Translations under genes and position numbers: made by a program
Notes under the pieces: generated by a model
The model's input: only the letters and a program-made list of their open reading frames with translations
Database searches by the model: none
What the model was told of the DNA's origin: nothing
Assembly (NCBI RefSeq): GCF_900163665.1
Contig: NZ_FUIA01000018.1
Span: 1 to 64,000, forward strand
Length of the DNA: 64,000 bases
Direction of reading: 5' to 3'
Source: Frigoribacterium sp. JB110
GTDB taxonomy: Bacteria > Actinomycetota > Actinomycetes > Actinomycetales > Microbacteriaceae
Shown here: positions 26,161 through 34,177 of the stretch, in pieces
How the letters are laid out: each line of letters starts with the position of its first letter
How positions within the stretch are numbered: the stretch's first letter is position 1

Positions 26161-26697
26161 ATGGCTACCCTTCGTCGCGGACGCGCGCTCATCGCGCTCG
26201 GCGCTCTCGCACTCATTCCCGCCGCGCTGGTCGGCTGCGGCTCCGACGACTCGGCGGATGCTCCGGCCGACGACAATGCGTCGTCGCAGACCGAGGAGTC
26301 CACCTCCGAAGAGACGACCACAGAGACATCCGACCAGAGCGTCGCCGACGCGTGCGAGATCGTCGTCACCGGCCTGACCGATCTCTCGGAGAGCACTTCC
26401 GAGATCATGTCGGCCGCGACCTCGCAGGACACCGAGAAGCTCAACAGCCTGATCAGTGAGACCAGCGAGACGATCGCGTCGATCAACGACCAGGTCACGA
26501 ACGAGGAGGTCAGCACGACCTTCACGAAGTACGCGGACAGCTACGAGACCGTCAACCAGGTCTCGCAGAAGATGGCCGAGATCGACGCGACGTCCGCCGA
26601 TGCGGCCACCGAGGTCACCGAGCTCACCGAACAGGTGACGGGCGCCTCCGAGGACCTCACCGCCGCCTCGACCGAACTCGGCGAGGTCTGCGCCTGA
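26161..26697 (+). CDS. small secreted lipoprotein of unknown function
   Basis: A 178-residue protein with a type II signal peptide: a positively charged start (MATLRRGR), a hydrophobic core, and lipobox LVGC with lipidated Cys26. Residues 27-60 are a Ser/Thr/Asp/Glu-rich linker. Residues 60-178 are predicted alpha-helical with few aromatic residues, and Cys65 and Cys177 could form one disulfide that closes the helical bundle. It should be anchored on the outer face of the membrane. GAGGAG precedes the ATG and TAGGCT (26078-26083) may be the -10 box. I do not recognise a family; proteins of this kind are common, variable actinobacterial cell-envelope components. Confidence 0.8.
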   Translation: MATLRRGRALIALGALALIPAALVGCGSDDSADAPADDNASSQTEESTSEETTTETSDQSVADACEIVVTGLTDLSESTSEIMSAATSQDTEKLNSLISETSETIASINDQVTNEEVSTTFTKYADSYETVNQVSQKMAEIDATSADAATEVTELTEQVTGASEDLTAASTELGEVCA

Positions 26698-26713
26698 CAC
26701 GCGCACCGCACTG

Positions 26714-26752
26714 AAGCGCGGGCCGGGAGAGCTGCTCTCCCGGCCCGCGCTT
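26714..26752. terminator. bidirectional terminator hairpin
   Basis: A perfect inverted repeat has arms of 19 bp (26714-26732 and 26734-26752) around a very short loop, with AAGCGCGGG at the left edge and CCCGCGCTT at the right. It starts 17 nt after the lipoprotein stop and ends 9 nt before the end of the convergent GntR gene. AA and TT edges give a short U-tract in both directions. Confidence 0.8.
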
Positions 26753-26760
26753 GCGTCATC

Positions 26761-27408
26761 TCAGCCGTCGAGGCCGAACAGGGCCCGGATGGCGTCGGTC
26801 GCCGCGTCGGTCTCGCCGCGCTCGACCGCGCTGTTCAGATCGGCGGAGAGCTGCAGCCGGTCACCCGCGATCTCGGGAGCGCGGCGCAGCACGATGCTCA
26901 TCAGCGGCAGGTGGTCTTCGAGCAGTCGGCCGCGCACGGATACATCGCACGCGGCGACCTTCTCCATGAAGCCGACGAATGCATCCGCCCAGGCGGCCTC
27001 GTCGGTCTCGGCCAGGCCGCGAGCGGCTTTGTGCACGGGCTCGCAATCCACATCCGGATCGCCGGCACGACCCATCCCGAAACGCACATGCATGGCGCAC
27101 AGCTCGCCGAAGTACTCGTACAGGCGAGTGGTGTCGTCGCCGCCGAGTTCGCGGACCTTCGTCTGGCGCCCCGGCCACACGTCGAGCAGTCCGGCGCGCT
27201 CGAGTCGCTGAATGGCCTCGCGCACCGGCGTGCGGGAGACCCCGAGGTGCTCAGCAACGTCGCGGTCGCGCAGCGGGTCTCCTGGCCGGAGCACGCCGGT
27301 GCGGATGTCGGTGACCAGACGGTCGTAGACGCCCTCGGAAAGGCGCTGCGACGAGACCTGCAGCGGGCCGCCGCCTACCAGATCCGGCAGGCCCATCCGG
27401 AGCATCAT
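26761..27408 (-). CDS. GntR/FadR-family transcriptional regulator
   Basis: A 215-residue regulator. The N-terminal winged helix (about residues 20-85) includes YDRLVTDIRTGVLRPGDPLRDRDVAEHLGVSRTPVREAI in successive helices, the classic GntR signature ending in SRTPVREAI. The C-terminal all-helical FCD-type ligand domain is relatively short. Ligands of this subgroup are usually organic acids. The start is at 27408 or 27405 (ATGATG), both behind GGTGAG. A long non-coding interval separates it from the divergent LLM oxidoreductase at 27961, which is a possible target. Confidence 0.82.
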   Translation of the reverse strand: MMLRMGLPDLVGGGPLQVSSQRLSEGVYDRLVTDIRTGVLRPGDPLRDRDVAEHLGVSRTPVREAIQRLERAGLLDVWPGRQTKVRELGGDDTTRLYEYFGELCAMHVRFGMGRAGDPDVDCEPVHKAARGLAETDEAAWADAFVGFMEKVAACDVSVRGRLLEDHLPLMSIVLRRAPEIAGDRLQLSADLNSAVERGETDAATDAIRALFGLDG

Positions 27409-27960
27409 GATCGCTCACCGACAGGCGCCGGTCGTGCCGTACGCTGAAGCGGCGCGCAGATGCGCACGTTCGACTTGTTCATTGTTCCCCTCCGCATGTG
27501 AGCCTCAACGGCTCGCGGCTTCACGGACGGCGAACGCGTTCGCTCGCCGTTGCGAATCTCGGGCGATTCGCCTTCCGAACGGAGATCCCCCAACCTCCGT
27601 GCAGCACAAGCGTGACACGTTCATATCCATGCCTGGTGTGCGTCTGCTGACCGCGTCGAACGTACTGCTTGTGCTTGTCGGCGAAGGATATCACCCCGGA
27701 TTCGCCGAATGGCGAACTGTTGCGCATTCGTACAAGAAGCGCGGATTCGCGCGCGGAGCCGCCGAAGGCGTGCGTTCGACGCGACGCCCCACGTGGGCTC
27801 GCGCCCGCGGTCTTCACCGGAGCGGGTGCTTTCACACACTGCGAATGGGGCGACGTCCCTCCGTGCGCCCGGGAATCTCGCCCGCTGCCGCGACGGCTCG
27901 ACAGTGGCATTCCCACAAATCATTTCCGGATGCCGGTCACCCCCGATCAGGATAAGCATC
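27409..27960. other. 552-nt interval without a recognisable gene
   Basis: No open frame here shows the G/C-rich third-position pattern or any family motif. The stretch is visibly less G/C-rich than its surroundings. It has a perfect 14-bp palindrome, GCGAACGCGTTCGC (27530-27543), and many ATTCG/CGAAT words, some paired, for example GGATTCGCCGAATGG around 27700-27715. It could hold the two divergent promoters and operators, a small RNA, or the remains of an insertion or deleted gene. Confidence 0.5.
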
Positions 27961-28965
27961 ATGCGCGAAGAAGCGAAGACCATCCGGCTCGAGCTGGGCG
28001 CCCGCGACGCGTCGCCTCGAGGGCTGACAGAAGCGGCGACGTTCGCCGAACGCAGCGGCTACGACGGCGTGCAGGCAGCGGAGACGCAGCACGATCCTCT
28101 CGTCGGCTGTGCGGTGGCGGGGGCGGCGACAGAGCGCGTGCGGGTGGCCACGGCGATCGCGGTGGCGTTCGCGCGGAACCCGATGACGCTGGCGACCACC
28201 GCCAACGACGTGCATCTGGCCGCACGGGGCCGGTTCGCGCTCGGCCTCGGCTCACAGGTGCAGGCGCACATCGAGAAGCGCTTCTCGATGCCGTGGTCCG
28301 CGCCCGTGCCGCGCATGCGCGAGTTCGTCGGCGCCGTGCGCGCGATCTGGCACTCGTGGCGGACCGGCGAGCGTCTGAACGTGCGCGGGGAGCACTACAG
28401 GCACACCCTGATGACGCCGTTCTTCGATCCTGGACCCAACCCGTTCGGCAATCCGGATATCTGGCTCGCGGCCGTCGGCCCCGGCATGACGGCGCTGGCC
28501 GGTGAAGTCGCAGACGGCTTCGTGGCGCACGCGTTCACGACCCGCGAGTACCTCGCCGATGTCTCGCTCCCCCGCCTCGAGTCCGGCGCGCGCTCAGCCG
28601 ATCGCGACGTTCCGGATGTCGTGCTCCAGCCGTTCGTGATCGCCGGGGCCGACGAGCCCTCACGCGCGAAGCAGGAGGAGACCGTTCGCCAGCAGATCGC
28701 GTTCTATGCCTCGACGCCCGCCTATCGCCCCGTGATGGAGCGGCACGGCTGGGAGGACGCCGCCGACCGGCTGCACACCGCATCCCGCCGCGGCGAGTGG
28801 GGCGAGATGGCCGCTTCGATCACCGACGAAATGCTCGACGCCTTCTGCGTCTCCGGCGCACCCGGCGACATCCGCGCCCTGCTCACGAATCGCTTCGGCG
28901 GGCTCGCCGATACGATCTGCGTGAACGCGCCAGCCGCCCCGGACGAGCTCGCCGCCATCCCCTGA
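27961..28965 (+). CDS. LLM-class (luciferase-like) F420-dependent oxidoreductase
   Basis: A 334-residue TIM-barrel oxidoreductase of the luciferase-like monooxygenase fold. FAERSGYDGVQAAETQHDP near the start and FALGLGSQVQAHIEKRFSMPW around 90-110 match the F420-binding LLM subgroup (TIGR03617-like architecture). IWLAAVGPGMTALAGEVADGFVAH is the conserved C-terminal barrel strand. It would transfer hydride to or from F420; the substrate is unknown. AGGA upstream of the ATG is a modest ribosome-binding site. The cofactor can be made by this organism if its F420 route is functional (cofE, fgd and fbiD are present). Confidence 0.83.
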   Translation: MREEAKTIRLELGARDASPRGLTEAATFAERSGYDGVQAAETQHDPLVGCAVAGAATERVRVATAIAVAFARNPMTLATTANDVHLAARGRFALGLGSQVQAHIEKRFSMPWSAPVPRMREFVGAVRAIWHSWRTGERLNVRGEHYRHTLMTPFFDPGPNPFGNPDIWLAAVGPGMTALAGEVADGFVAHAFTTREYLADVSLPRLESGARSADRDVPDVVLQPFVIAGADEPSRAKQEETVRQQIAFYASTPAYRPVMERHGWEDAADRLHTASRRGEWGEMAASITDEMLDAFCVSGAPGDIRALLTNRFGGLADTICVNAPAAPDELAAIP

Positions 28966-28996
28966 CCCATGGCGCCGCCGTGGCCCGCGCCACGCT

Positions 28997-29065
28997 CGCG
29001 AAGTGCCTGGACTTTGTCGAGACGCCCCGTTCTGGTCGCGGTTTCGGACTGGAACGGGGCATCTC
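28997..29065 (-). repeat. dispersed hairpin repeat, copy 2
   Basis: GAGACGCCCCGTTC (29019-29032) pairs with GAACGGGGCATCTC (29052-29065) with one mismatch around a 19-nt loop. The flank 28997-29022 is the complement of 9772-9797 at 23 of 26 positions. It lies between two convergent genes. Loop and upper-stem sequence differ from copy 1, so stem base and flank are the conserved part. Confidence 0.7.
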
Positions 29066-29091
29066 GCCGTAGCGAAGCGCGCCGAATCCAC

Positions 29092-30117
29092 CTATGCGTG
29101 GGGCCAGGCGGCGAGCGCGGCCTCGAGCCGACGCCGGGTCGCAGCCGGCACCTTCTCGACGAGTTCGAGTGAGGGCTCTCTGCGCGATTTCGAGCGTCCC
29201 TGCCACGTGCCCACGGTGACGCCGTCGACGATCACCGCGGGGCGGAACACTCCGTTGCCGCCAGGCACGAGCGCAGTCTGCATCGCTGAGGACGCCGTGA
29301 AGGAACGGTCCTGGTAGCCGAGGATCCACTCGTCGAACGCCGGCGCGAAGGTGTCGGTCGGCGCATCCGTCGCGGGTTCGTCGGCGATCCAGGCGGGCCC
29401 ACCGTCGAGCACGATCTCGGTGAGGTCCGCGGCGGCGATCGCACGCCGCACCTGTGTCTTCGGCAGCTTGAGCCACCAGGCGAGGTCGACCTCGGTCACC
29501 GGACCGCGCGCCGTCACGAGCCCCCGGATGATCAAGGGCAGCGGATCAGGAGAGGGCGTCGGTGTGTCCATGGACGGGGCGAGGAGCTGCTCCTCGCCCC
29601 GGAACGATCCCCAGTGCCACGTGCCGGAGACGGCGTGGTGGAAGATCAGGTGGTAGCCGCGACCGCCTGCGGTGTCGATTCCCTCGTTCTTCCACACCGC
29701 GAGGAGCTCGGCGCGGGTGAGGCCGCCGTCGGAGAGCGCGTCGAGCGCAGCCTCGCCGGAGCGGGCAACGGTGCCGTCGTCGAGACCGAGTTCCGCACGA
29801 CGGCGCACCGTGGAACGGTGGATGCGCTCGCCGGTCAGCGACAGCAGCGCCGCGAGGTGCGCCGGCGTCGTGGCGAACAGAGTGCCGCGCACCGGCCACG
29901 AGCGCACCAGCTCGCCCCGGTCGAACGCGGCGCGCACATCGTCGACGGTCGTGCCAGGTCGCGAACGCATCGCGATCGCCCGCAGCACGGCCGGCAGATC
30001 CTGCCCCTGCAGCGCGATCGCGCGGTCGACGACGTCGACTGGCGTGAGCTCGGAGCCGCCGAGCAGCTGCGCGCCCCATCGCGACCGCCTGGCTTCCGAC
30101 AGGGTCAGCGTCTGCAT
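29092..30117 (-). CDS. winged-helix DNA-binding protein, AlkZ/YcaQ-like DNA glycosylase family
   Basis: A 341-residue protein of the HTH_42 (winged-helix) superfamily. RAIALQGQDLPAVLRAIAMRS places Gln37-Gly-Gln39 where AlkZ-type interstrand-crosslink glycosylases have their catalytic QxQ pair. GTLFATTPAHLAALLSL and RGPVTEVDLAWWLKLPKTQVRRAI are further winged-helix segments, and WILGYQDRS matches a conserved late motif. The likely role is excision of bulky N-alkyl or crosslinked bases, though many members are uncharacterised. The start at 30117 is supported by TACCCT exactly 6 nt upstream (leaderless). An upstream in-frame extension exists but is not family-like. Confidence 0.75.
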   Translation of the reverse strand: MQTLTLSEARRSRWGAQLLGGSELTPVDVVDRAIALQGQDLPAVLRAIAMRSRPGTTVDDVRAAFDRGELVRSWPVRGTLFATTPAHLAALLSLTGERIHRSTVRRRAELGLDDGTVARSGEAALDALSDGGLTRAELLAVWKNEGIDTAGGRGYHLIFHHAVSGTWHWGSFRGEEQLLAPSMDTPTPSPDPLPLIIRGLVTARGPVTEVDLAWWLKLPKTQVRRAIAAADLTEIVLDGGPAWIADEPATDAPTDTFAPAFDEWILGYQDRSFTASSAMQTALVPGGNGVFRPAVIVDGVTVGTWQGRSKSRREPSLELVEKVPAATRRRLEAALAAWPHA

Positions 30118-30123
30118 GGGTTC

Positions 30124-30129
30124 AGGGTA
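30124..30129 (-). promoter_or_regulatory. leaderless promoter -10 of the AlkZ-like gene
   Basis: On the minus strand TACCCT ends 6 nt before the ATG at 30117. There is no Shine-Dalgarno. The spacing is identical to four other genes in the window. Confidence 0.5.
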
Positions 30130-30170
30130 GGGCACCGGGTGCCGGAGAGCAGGAACTCGGGCCCACCGGT

Positions 30171-30455
30171 TCAGAGGCCGTCGTGCGCCGACCACCGGCG
30201 CGCGGCTTCGTCGGCCGCCTCCGCGATCAGCGCGTCGATCTCGGGGCTTCGTCGCACGGCGAACGACACGTATGCACCCCTGCCTCCCGCGACCGGACGC
30301 CCGTACGCCTTCGCCGCGAGCGTGTCGTCCGGCAACAGCCGCACAGTGATCGATTGGAGCTCGGACTCTTCCCCGCGCCTCTCGTCGCGCCAGCGCAGGT
30401 GCTCGGGAATCTCCACGTTGAGGGCGAGTGCCTTCACATCGACAGCTGCGTCCAT
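30171..30455 (-). CDS. small conserved-looking hypothetical protein
   Basis: A 94-residue hydrophilic protein with no signal peptide or membrane segment. It alternates predicted strands (ELQSITVRLLPDDTLAAKAYG, GAYVSFAVRRS) and ends with a charged helix (EIDALIAEAADEAARRWSAH). I do not recognise a family. Coding status is supported by strong G/C at third positions and by a TAGCGT -10 exactly 6 nt upstream of the ATG. It is divergent from the YigZ gene and 54 nt upstream of the AlkZ-like gene on the same strand. Confidence 0.65.
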   Translation of the reverse strand: MDAAVDVKALALNVEIPEHLRWRDERRGEESELQSITVRLLPDDTLAAKAYGRPVAGGRGAYVSFAVRRSPEIDALIAEAADEAARRWSAHDGL

Positions 30456-30461
30456 GCTCCG

Positions 30462-30471
30462 ACGCTACCCT
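30462..30471. promoter_or_regulatory. overlapping divergent leaderless promoters
   Basis: TACCCT (30466-30471, plus strand) ends 6 nt before the ATG at 30478. TAGCGT (30467-30462, minus strand) ends 6 nt before the ATG at 30455. The two -10 boxes share the TA at 30466-30467, so RNA polymerase can occupy only one at a time. Confidence 0.6.
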
Positions 30472-30477
30472 CGAAGG

Positions 30478-31125
30478 ATGCCAGACGCGTATCCCGCCAC
30501 CATCGCGGGGCGCGTGGACCACGAACTCGAGATCAAGCGGTCGCGGTTCCTCACGCACCTGCAGCCGGTCTCATCCGTCGCCGATGCCGACTCGTTCATC
30601 GCGACCATCCGCAAGGAGTTCTGGGACGCGCGCCACAACTGCGTGGCGATGGTGACGGGACTCACGGCGGATCAGGCCCGCTCGTCGGATGACGGCGAAC
30701 CGTCGGGGACGGCCGGCGTCCCCATGCTCGAGGTGCTGCGCCGTCGCGGCCTGACCGACGTCGTCGCGGTCGTCACCCGCTACTTCGGCGGCATCAAGCT
30801 CGGGGCGGGCGGGCTCGTCCGCGCATACGGACAGGCGGTCTCAGACGCGCTCGACGAGGCGACGATCGTGCATCGGCGTGCCCTCACACACGTCGCCTTC
30901 GACGTCTCGCACGCGGACGCCGGGCGGTACGACAACCAGCTGCGCGCGTGGGCGGGGTCGTATGATGCCGTGCTGGGCGAGACGGAGTACGGAGCGTCCG
31001 CTCGGTTGAGTGTCTGGGCCCCGGATGAGGCGCTGCCGCGCCTGCGCGACGACATCGCGGCGTGGTCGTCCGGGTCCGTCGAACCGGAGACAGGCGAGAC
31101 GCACGTCGTCGACGTGCCGGTCTGA
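30478..31125 (+). CDS. YigZ/IMPACT-family protein
   Basis: A 215-residue protein of the UPF0029 (IMPACT/YigZ) family. The N-terminal domain has SRFLTHLQPV, ARHNCVAMV and SSDDGEPSGTAGVPML, the diagnostic DDGEPxGTAGxP signature. YFGGIKLGAGGLVRAYGQAV is the second signature. A C-terminal DUF1949 ferredoxin-like domain follows. Eukaryotic IMPACT binds Gcn1; the bacterial role is unclear, possibly nucleic-acid or translation related. The ATG at 30478 has TACCCT 6 nt upstream and no Shine-Dalgarno. It is convergent with the ykoC gene 31 nt downstream. Confidence 0.9.
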   Translation: MPDAYPATIAGRVDHELEIKRSRFLTHLQPVSSVADADSFIATIRKEFWDARHNCVAMVTGLTADQARSSDDGEPSGTAGVPMLEVLRRRGLTDVVAVVTRYFGGIKLGAGGLVRAYGQAVSDALDEATIVHRRALTHVAFDVSHADAGRYDNQLRAWAGSYDAVLGETEYGASARLSVWAPDEALPRLRDDIAAWSSGSVEPETGETHVVDVPV

Positions 31126-31156
31126 CCCGCAACGGCGCCGAGTCGGTCCGGGCGTT

Positions 31157-31951
31157 CTACAGGGTGAGGATGAACGTCCAGGCGCCGGTGGCGATCGCCG
31201 CCGCGATGCTCACCGCGGCGATCACGGCGGCGAGCAGCACCAGCGCGCCGTCGCGGAGGCGCAGCACGGACGGGCGTGCCCACGTGCGGCGCACCTCACG
31301 AGGGTCCGCGCCGAAGCCGCGGGCCTCCATCGCGGTGGCCAGGTGCGTGCCTCGCCGAATCGCCAGCACGAACAGCGCGAACGCCATACCGAGGAACCTG
31401 CGCAGTCTGCCGTGGTCGGCGACACCGCGGGCGCGCCGCGCGAGCGACATCTCGCGCCAGTCGGAGATCAGCAGCCCGACCAGACGCAGGCCCGCCAGCG
31501 CGCCGAGCACGAATCGGGCCGGCAGCTTCACGATCTGACCGAGTGCGTCGGCGAGGTCGGTGGGGTCGGTCGTCGACAGCAGCACGACCGCAGGCAGCGC
31601 GATGGCGAGCACACGCAGCAGGATCGCCAGCGCGAGGTCGATCGATCCGTCGCTGATGCGGAGTATGCCCCACTCGACATACATCTGCCCCGCGGGGCGC
31701 CCGTAGAGCACGGTCGCCACAGAGGCGACGGCTGCGGCCGCGGCGATCGGCCAGGTTCTGCGCCACACGTCGGCGACGCCGAGCCGGGCGAACGGCAGCA
31801 CGGCGAGCGTCAGCACGAGGCTCACGCCCGCCGAGACCGGATCGATCGACAGCATCAGTGCGATGCCGAGCATCAGCGTCGCGACGAGCTTCGCCAGCGC
31901 ATTCACCCCGGCCAGCGGCGAGTGCCGTGCATCGATCATGACCAGACTCAC
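31157..31951 (-). CDS. ykoC: ECF transporter transmembrane subunit (EcfT/YkoC)
   Basis: A 264-residue membrane protein, the energy-coupling T subunit of an ECF vitamin transporter. Five to six hydrophobic helices are visible, and the cytoplasmic coupling helices contain the two Ala-Arg-Gly signatures (RRARGVA and MEARGFGA) that contact the ATPases. I chose GTG 31951: it overlaps the preceding stop (GTGA) and has GGGAGG 6 nt upstream, whereas the ATG at 31939 has none. It is last in the ykoE-ykoD-ykoC operon for hydroxymethylpyrimidine/thiamine uptake. Confidence 0.88.
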   Translation of the reverse strand: MSLVMIDARHSPLAGVNALAKLVATLMLGIALMLSIDPVSAGVSLVLTLAVLPFARLGVADVWRRTWPIAAAAAVASVATVLYGRPAGQMYVEWGILRISDGSIDLALAILLRVLAIALPAVVLLSTTDPTDLADALGQIVKLPARFVLGALAGLRLVGLLISDWREMSLARRARGVADHGRLRRFLGMAFALFVLAIRRGTHLATAMEARGFGADPREVRRTWARPSVLRLRDGALVLLAAVIAAVSIAAAIATGAWTFILTL

Positions 31952-33537
31952 AAGGCGCCTCCCGCACCTGCAGCACTGACCGCATCCGGATGATCGGCAC
32001 CGGCAGGGTCGAGACGCAGCACGTCGTCGGCGAGTGCCGCCACGAGCGGTTCGTCGTGCGTGACGAGCACCAGTGCCGTTCCCTCGTCGCGCAGCGCGGC
32101 GAGCATCGCGACCAGTTCGCGCCAGGTGCGGGCGTCCTGGCCGAAGGTCGGCTCGTCCAGCACGAGCGCCTTCGGCCGCGTGGCAAGAGCGGCGGCGACC
32201 GTGAGCCGGCGCTTCTCGCCACCGGAGAGGGTGAAGGGGTTCGCGTCCTGCAGGTGGCGCAGACGCAGCCTGTCGAGCAGCGGCTCCACACGCGCGGCGG
32301 TCTCCTCCGGCGAGAGTCCGAGCGCGTGCGGGCCGATCTCGAGCTCGGCGCGCACGGTCGGCGCGATCAGCTGGTGATCTGGCGACTGGAACACGGCGCC
32401 GATCCGGGTGAGCAGTTCTCGTGAGGTCCATTCGATGGGCCTGCTCAGGTCGCGCCGGCGCCGCCACCAGCGTGTGCGCTCCGGCAGCTCCCCCGCCAGC
32501 GACGGCGCGACGTACGAGCCGTCGGCCGGCGCGATCAGCCCGGCGAGGGCGAGGGCGAGGGTCGACTTCCCCGCGCCGTTCGGGCCCGTCACGGCGAGGG
32601 CTCTCCCGGCGCGCACCTGGACGTCGAGCCCGGTCGCGACGATCCCGCCGCCGCGCGCGACCGCCAGCTTCTCTGCCTCAGCGACGACTGTGCCCGGTCC
32701 GCCCGTCTCCCGCCGCTTCCTTCCGGCGCCGATGTCGCCTGACCCGTCTTCGGCATCGCGCGAGGTCGGCACCGTGTGCTTGGTGTACCGCGACGGCACC
32801 CACACTCCCGCATCCGCCAGCCCGGAGGCGTGCTCGCGGAAGACCTCATCCGGAGAGCCGTCGGCGATCAGGCCGTCCGCGCCGAGCACGATCACACGAT
32901 CGATGTGGTCGACCCACGCGTCCAGCCGATGCTCGACCACCACCAGTGTCGCGCCGCCGGTCCCGATCGCGCCGAGCACGGCGTCGCGCACCTCCAGAAC
33001 CCCTGCAGGATCGAGCTGGGCGGTCGGTTCATCGAGCAGCAGCAGTCCCGGACGCATAGCGAGCGCTCCGGCGAGCGCGAGGCGCTGCTTCTGCCCGCCA
33101 GACAGTTCGGACGTCGACCGATCCAGCGCGACGTCGAGGCCGACCGCCGCGAGCGCCGGCGGAACGCGGCGCCAGATCTCGTCGCGTTCGACACCGAGGT
33201 TCTCGCAGCCGAACGCGACGTCGTCGCCGACACGGGCCAGCACGACCTGGGCATCCGGATCCTGCAGCACGAGCCCGGCGCGGCCCCGTGCCCGCGCCGC
33301 TGGCACGCCGTCGATGGTCAGCTCGCCTCGGGCTTCGCCGTCCTCGTCGCCGCCGAGCACGCCCGCGATGGCGCGCAGCAGCGTCGACTTGCCCGAGCCG
33401 CTCGCGCCCAGCAGCAGCACGCGCTCCCCTGCGGCGATGTCGAGGCTCAGCTCGCGCGCGGCCCACTCCTCGCGGCCCGCGTGGCGCCAGCCCCAGCTGC
33501 GTGCGCTGACCGCGGCCGGCCGCGACAGATCGCTCAT
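31948..33537 (-). CDS. ykoD: ECF transporter double ATPase (YkoD)
   Basis: A 529-residue protein with two ABC ATPase domains in one chain. Domain 1 has GASGSGKST (Walker A, near 48-56), ELSGGQKQRLALAGAL (signature) and LLLLDEPTAQLDP (Walker B). Domain 2 has GPNGAGKST, TLSGGEKRRLTVAAAL and ALVLDEPTFGQD. Both sites look catalytically complete. It powers substrate uptake with the membrane T subunit (YkoC) and the S subunit (YkoE). It overlaps ykoC by 4 nt and follows ykoE after 12 nt. Confidence 0.92.
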   Translation of the reverse strand: MSDLSRPAAVSARSWGWRHAGREEWAARELSLDIAAGERVLLLGASGSGKSTLLRAIAGVLGGDEDGEARGELTIDGVPAARARGRAGLVLQDPDAQVVLARVGDDVAFGCENLGVERDEIWRRVPPALAAVGLDVALDRSTSELSGGQKQRLALAGALAMRPGLLLLDEPTAQLDPAGVLEVRDAVLGAIGTGGATLVVVEHRLDAWVDHIDRVIVLGADGLIADGSPDEVFREHASGLADAGVWVPSRYTKHTVPTSRDAEDGSGDIGAGRKRRETGGPGTVVAEAEKLAVARGGGIVATGLDVQVRAGRALAVTGPNGAGKSTLALALAGLIAPADGSYVAPSLAGELPERTRWWRRRRDLSRPIEWTSRELLTRIGAVFQSPDHQLIAPTVRAELEIGPHALGLSPEETAARVEPLLDRLRLRHLQDANPFTLSGGEKRRLTVAAALATRPKALVLDEPTFGQDARTWRELVAMLAALRDEGTALVLVTHDEPLVAALADDVLRLDPAGADHPDAVSAAGAGGAL

Positions 33538-33549
33538 CCGGAGCTCCGC

Positions 33550-34164
33550 CTAGGCGGGCGCACCGCGCCTCGCTCGTCGGTCGCGGCCGGAAGCGAATCG
33601 ATCGAGCACCCCGGTCGCGGCCAGAGCGCGTTGCAGGGCCCACGACCCGATGCCGGCGATCACGATGCCAGAGACGACCGCGGCGAAGAAGTAGATGGTG
33701 CGCGCCTCGACCGCAAGAGCGGCGACCGAGGAGAAGGTCGTGTCGAGGATCGCGACCGACAGCCCGGCGAAGATGCCGGCGCTCAGCGCGCCGAGCAGGC
33801 GCCAGTTGCGGTACAGCAGGATCGCGAAGCCGAGTTCGGCGCCGACCCCCTCGATCAGCCCCCAGATGAGGGTCTCGGTCGCCCACTGCGTGCCGAGCGC
33901 CATCGATACGACGGCCGCGACGACCTCGGTGTAGAACGCGGCACCCGGCTTGCGGATGATCAGGCCGCCGAGCACGCCGGCGAACAGCCAGCCACCGGCG
34001 GTCAGGCCTGACAGTCCCGGTGTGAAGGACAGCACGCTGTCGAAGACGGGCCAGGCCAGCCCCCACAGCCAGAAGATGACACCGGCCGCGACGCCGACGA
34101 CGCTCGCGACGACGATGTCCACGACGCGCCAGGTGCGGCGAGTGGGCACAGCAGAATTGCTCAT
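33550..34164 (-). CDS. ykoE: ECF transporter substrate-binding S component (YkoE, thiamine/HMP)
   Basis: A 204-residue membrane protein with about five to six helices (VVDIVVASVVGVAAGVIFWL, GGWLFAGVLGGLIIR, AAFYTEVVAAVVSMAL, FFAAVVSGIVIAGIG). WGLIEGVGAELGFAIL with its acidic residues is typical of YkoE-like S components that bind hydroxymethylpyrimidine or thiamine. Specificity is strongly supported by the TPP riboswitch immediately upstream. AAGGAAGG precedes the ATG at 34164 and lies directly after the riboswitch, so ligand binding could control translation as well as transcription. First gene of the ykoEDC operon. Confidence 0.92.
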   Translation of the reverse strand: MSNSAVPTRRTWRVVDIVVASVVGVAAGVIFWLWGLAWPVFDSVLSFTPGLSGLTAGGWLFAGVLGGLIIRKPGAAFYTEVVAAVVSMALGTQWATETLIWGLIEGVGAELGFAILLYRNWRLLGALSAGIFAGLSVAILDTTFSSVAALAVEARTIYFFAAVVSGIVIAGIGSWALQRALAATGVLDRFASGRDRRARRGAPA

Positions 34165-34177
34165 CAGGTTTCCTTCC

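Larger units (their letters stand above)
27961..29065 (+). other. LLM gene together with its downstream repeat (context note)
   Basis: The gene at 27961-28965 is followed after 31 nt by the second copy of the dispersed hairpin repeat (28997-29065), then by a convergent gene. The arrangement makes the repeat the likely terminator for both genes. Confidence 0.4.

Noticed and set aside
27407..27955. Open frames in the 552-nt gap
   Set aside because: No family similarity, no ribosome-binding site and composition unlike neighbouring genes.
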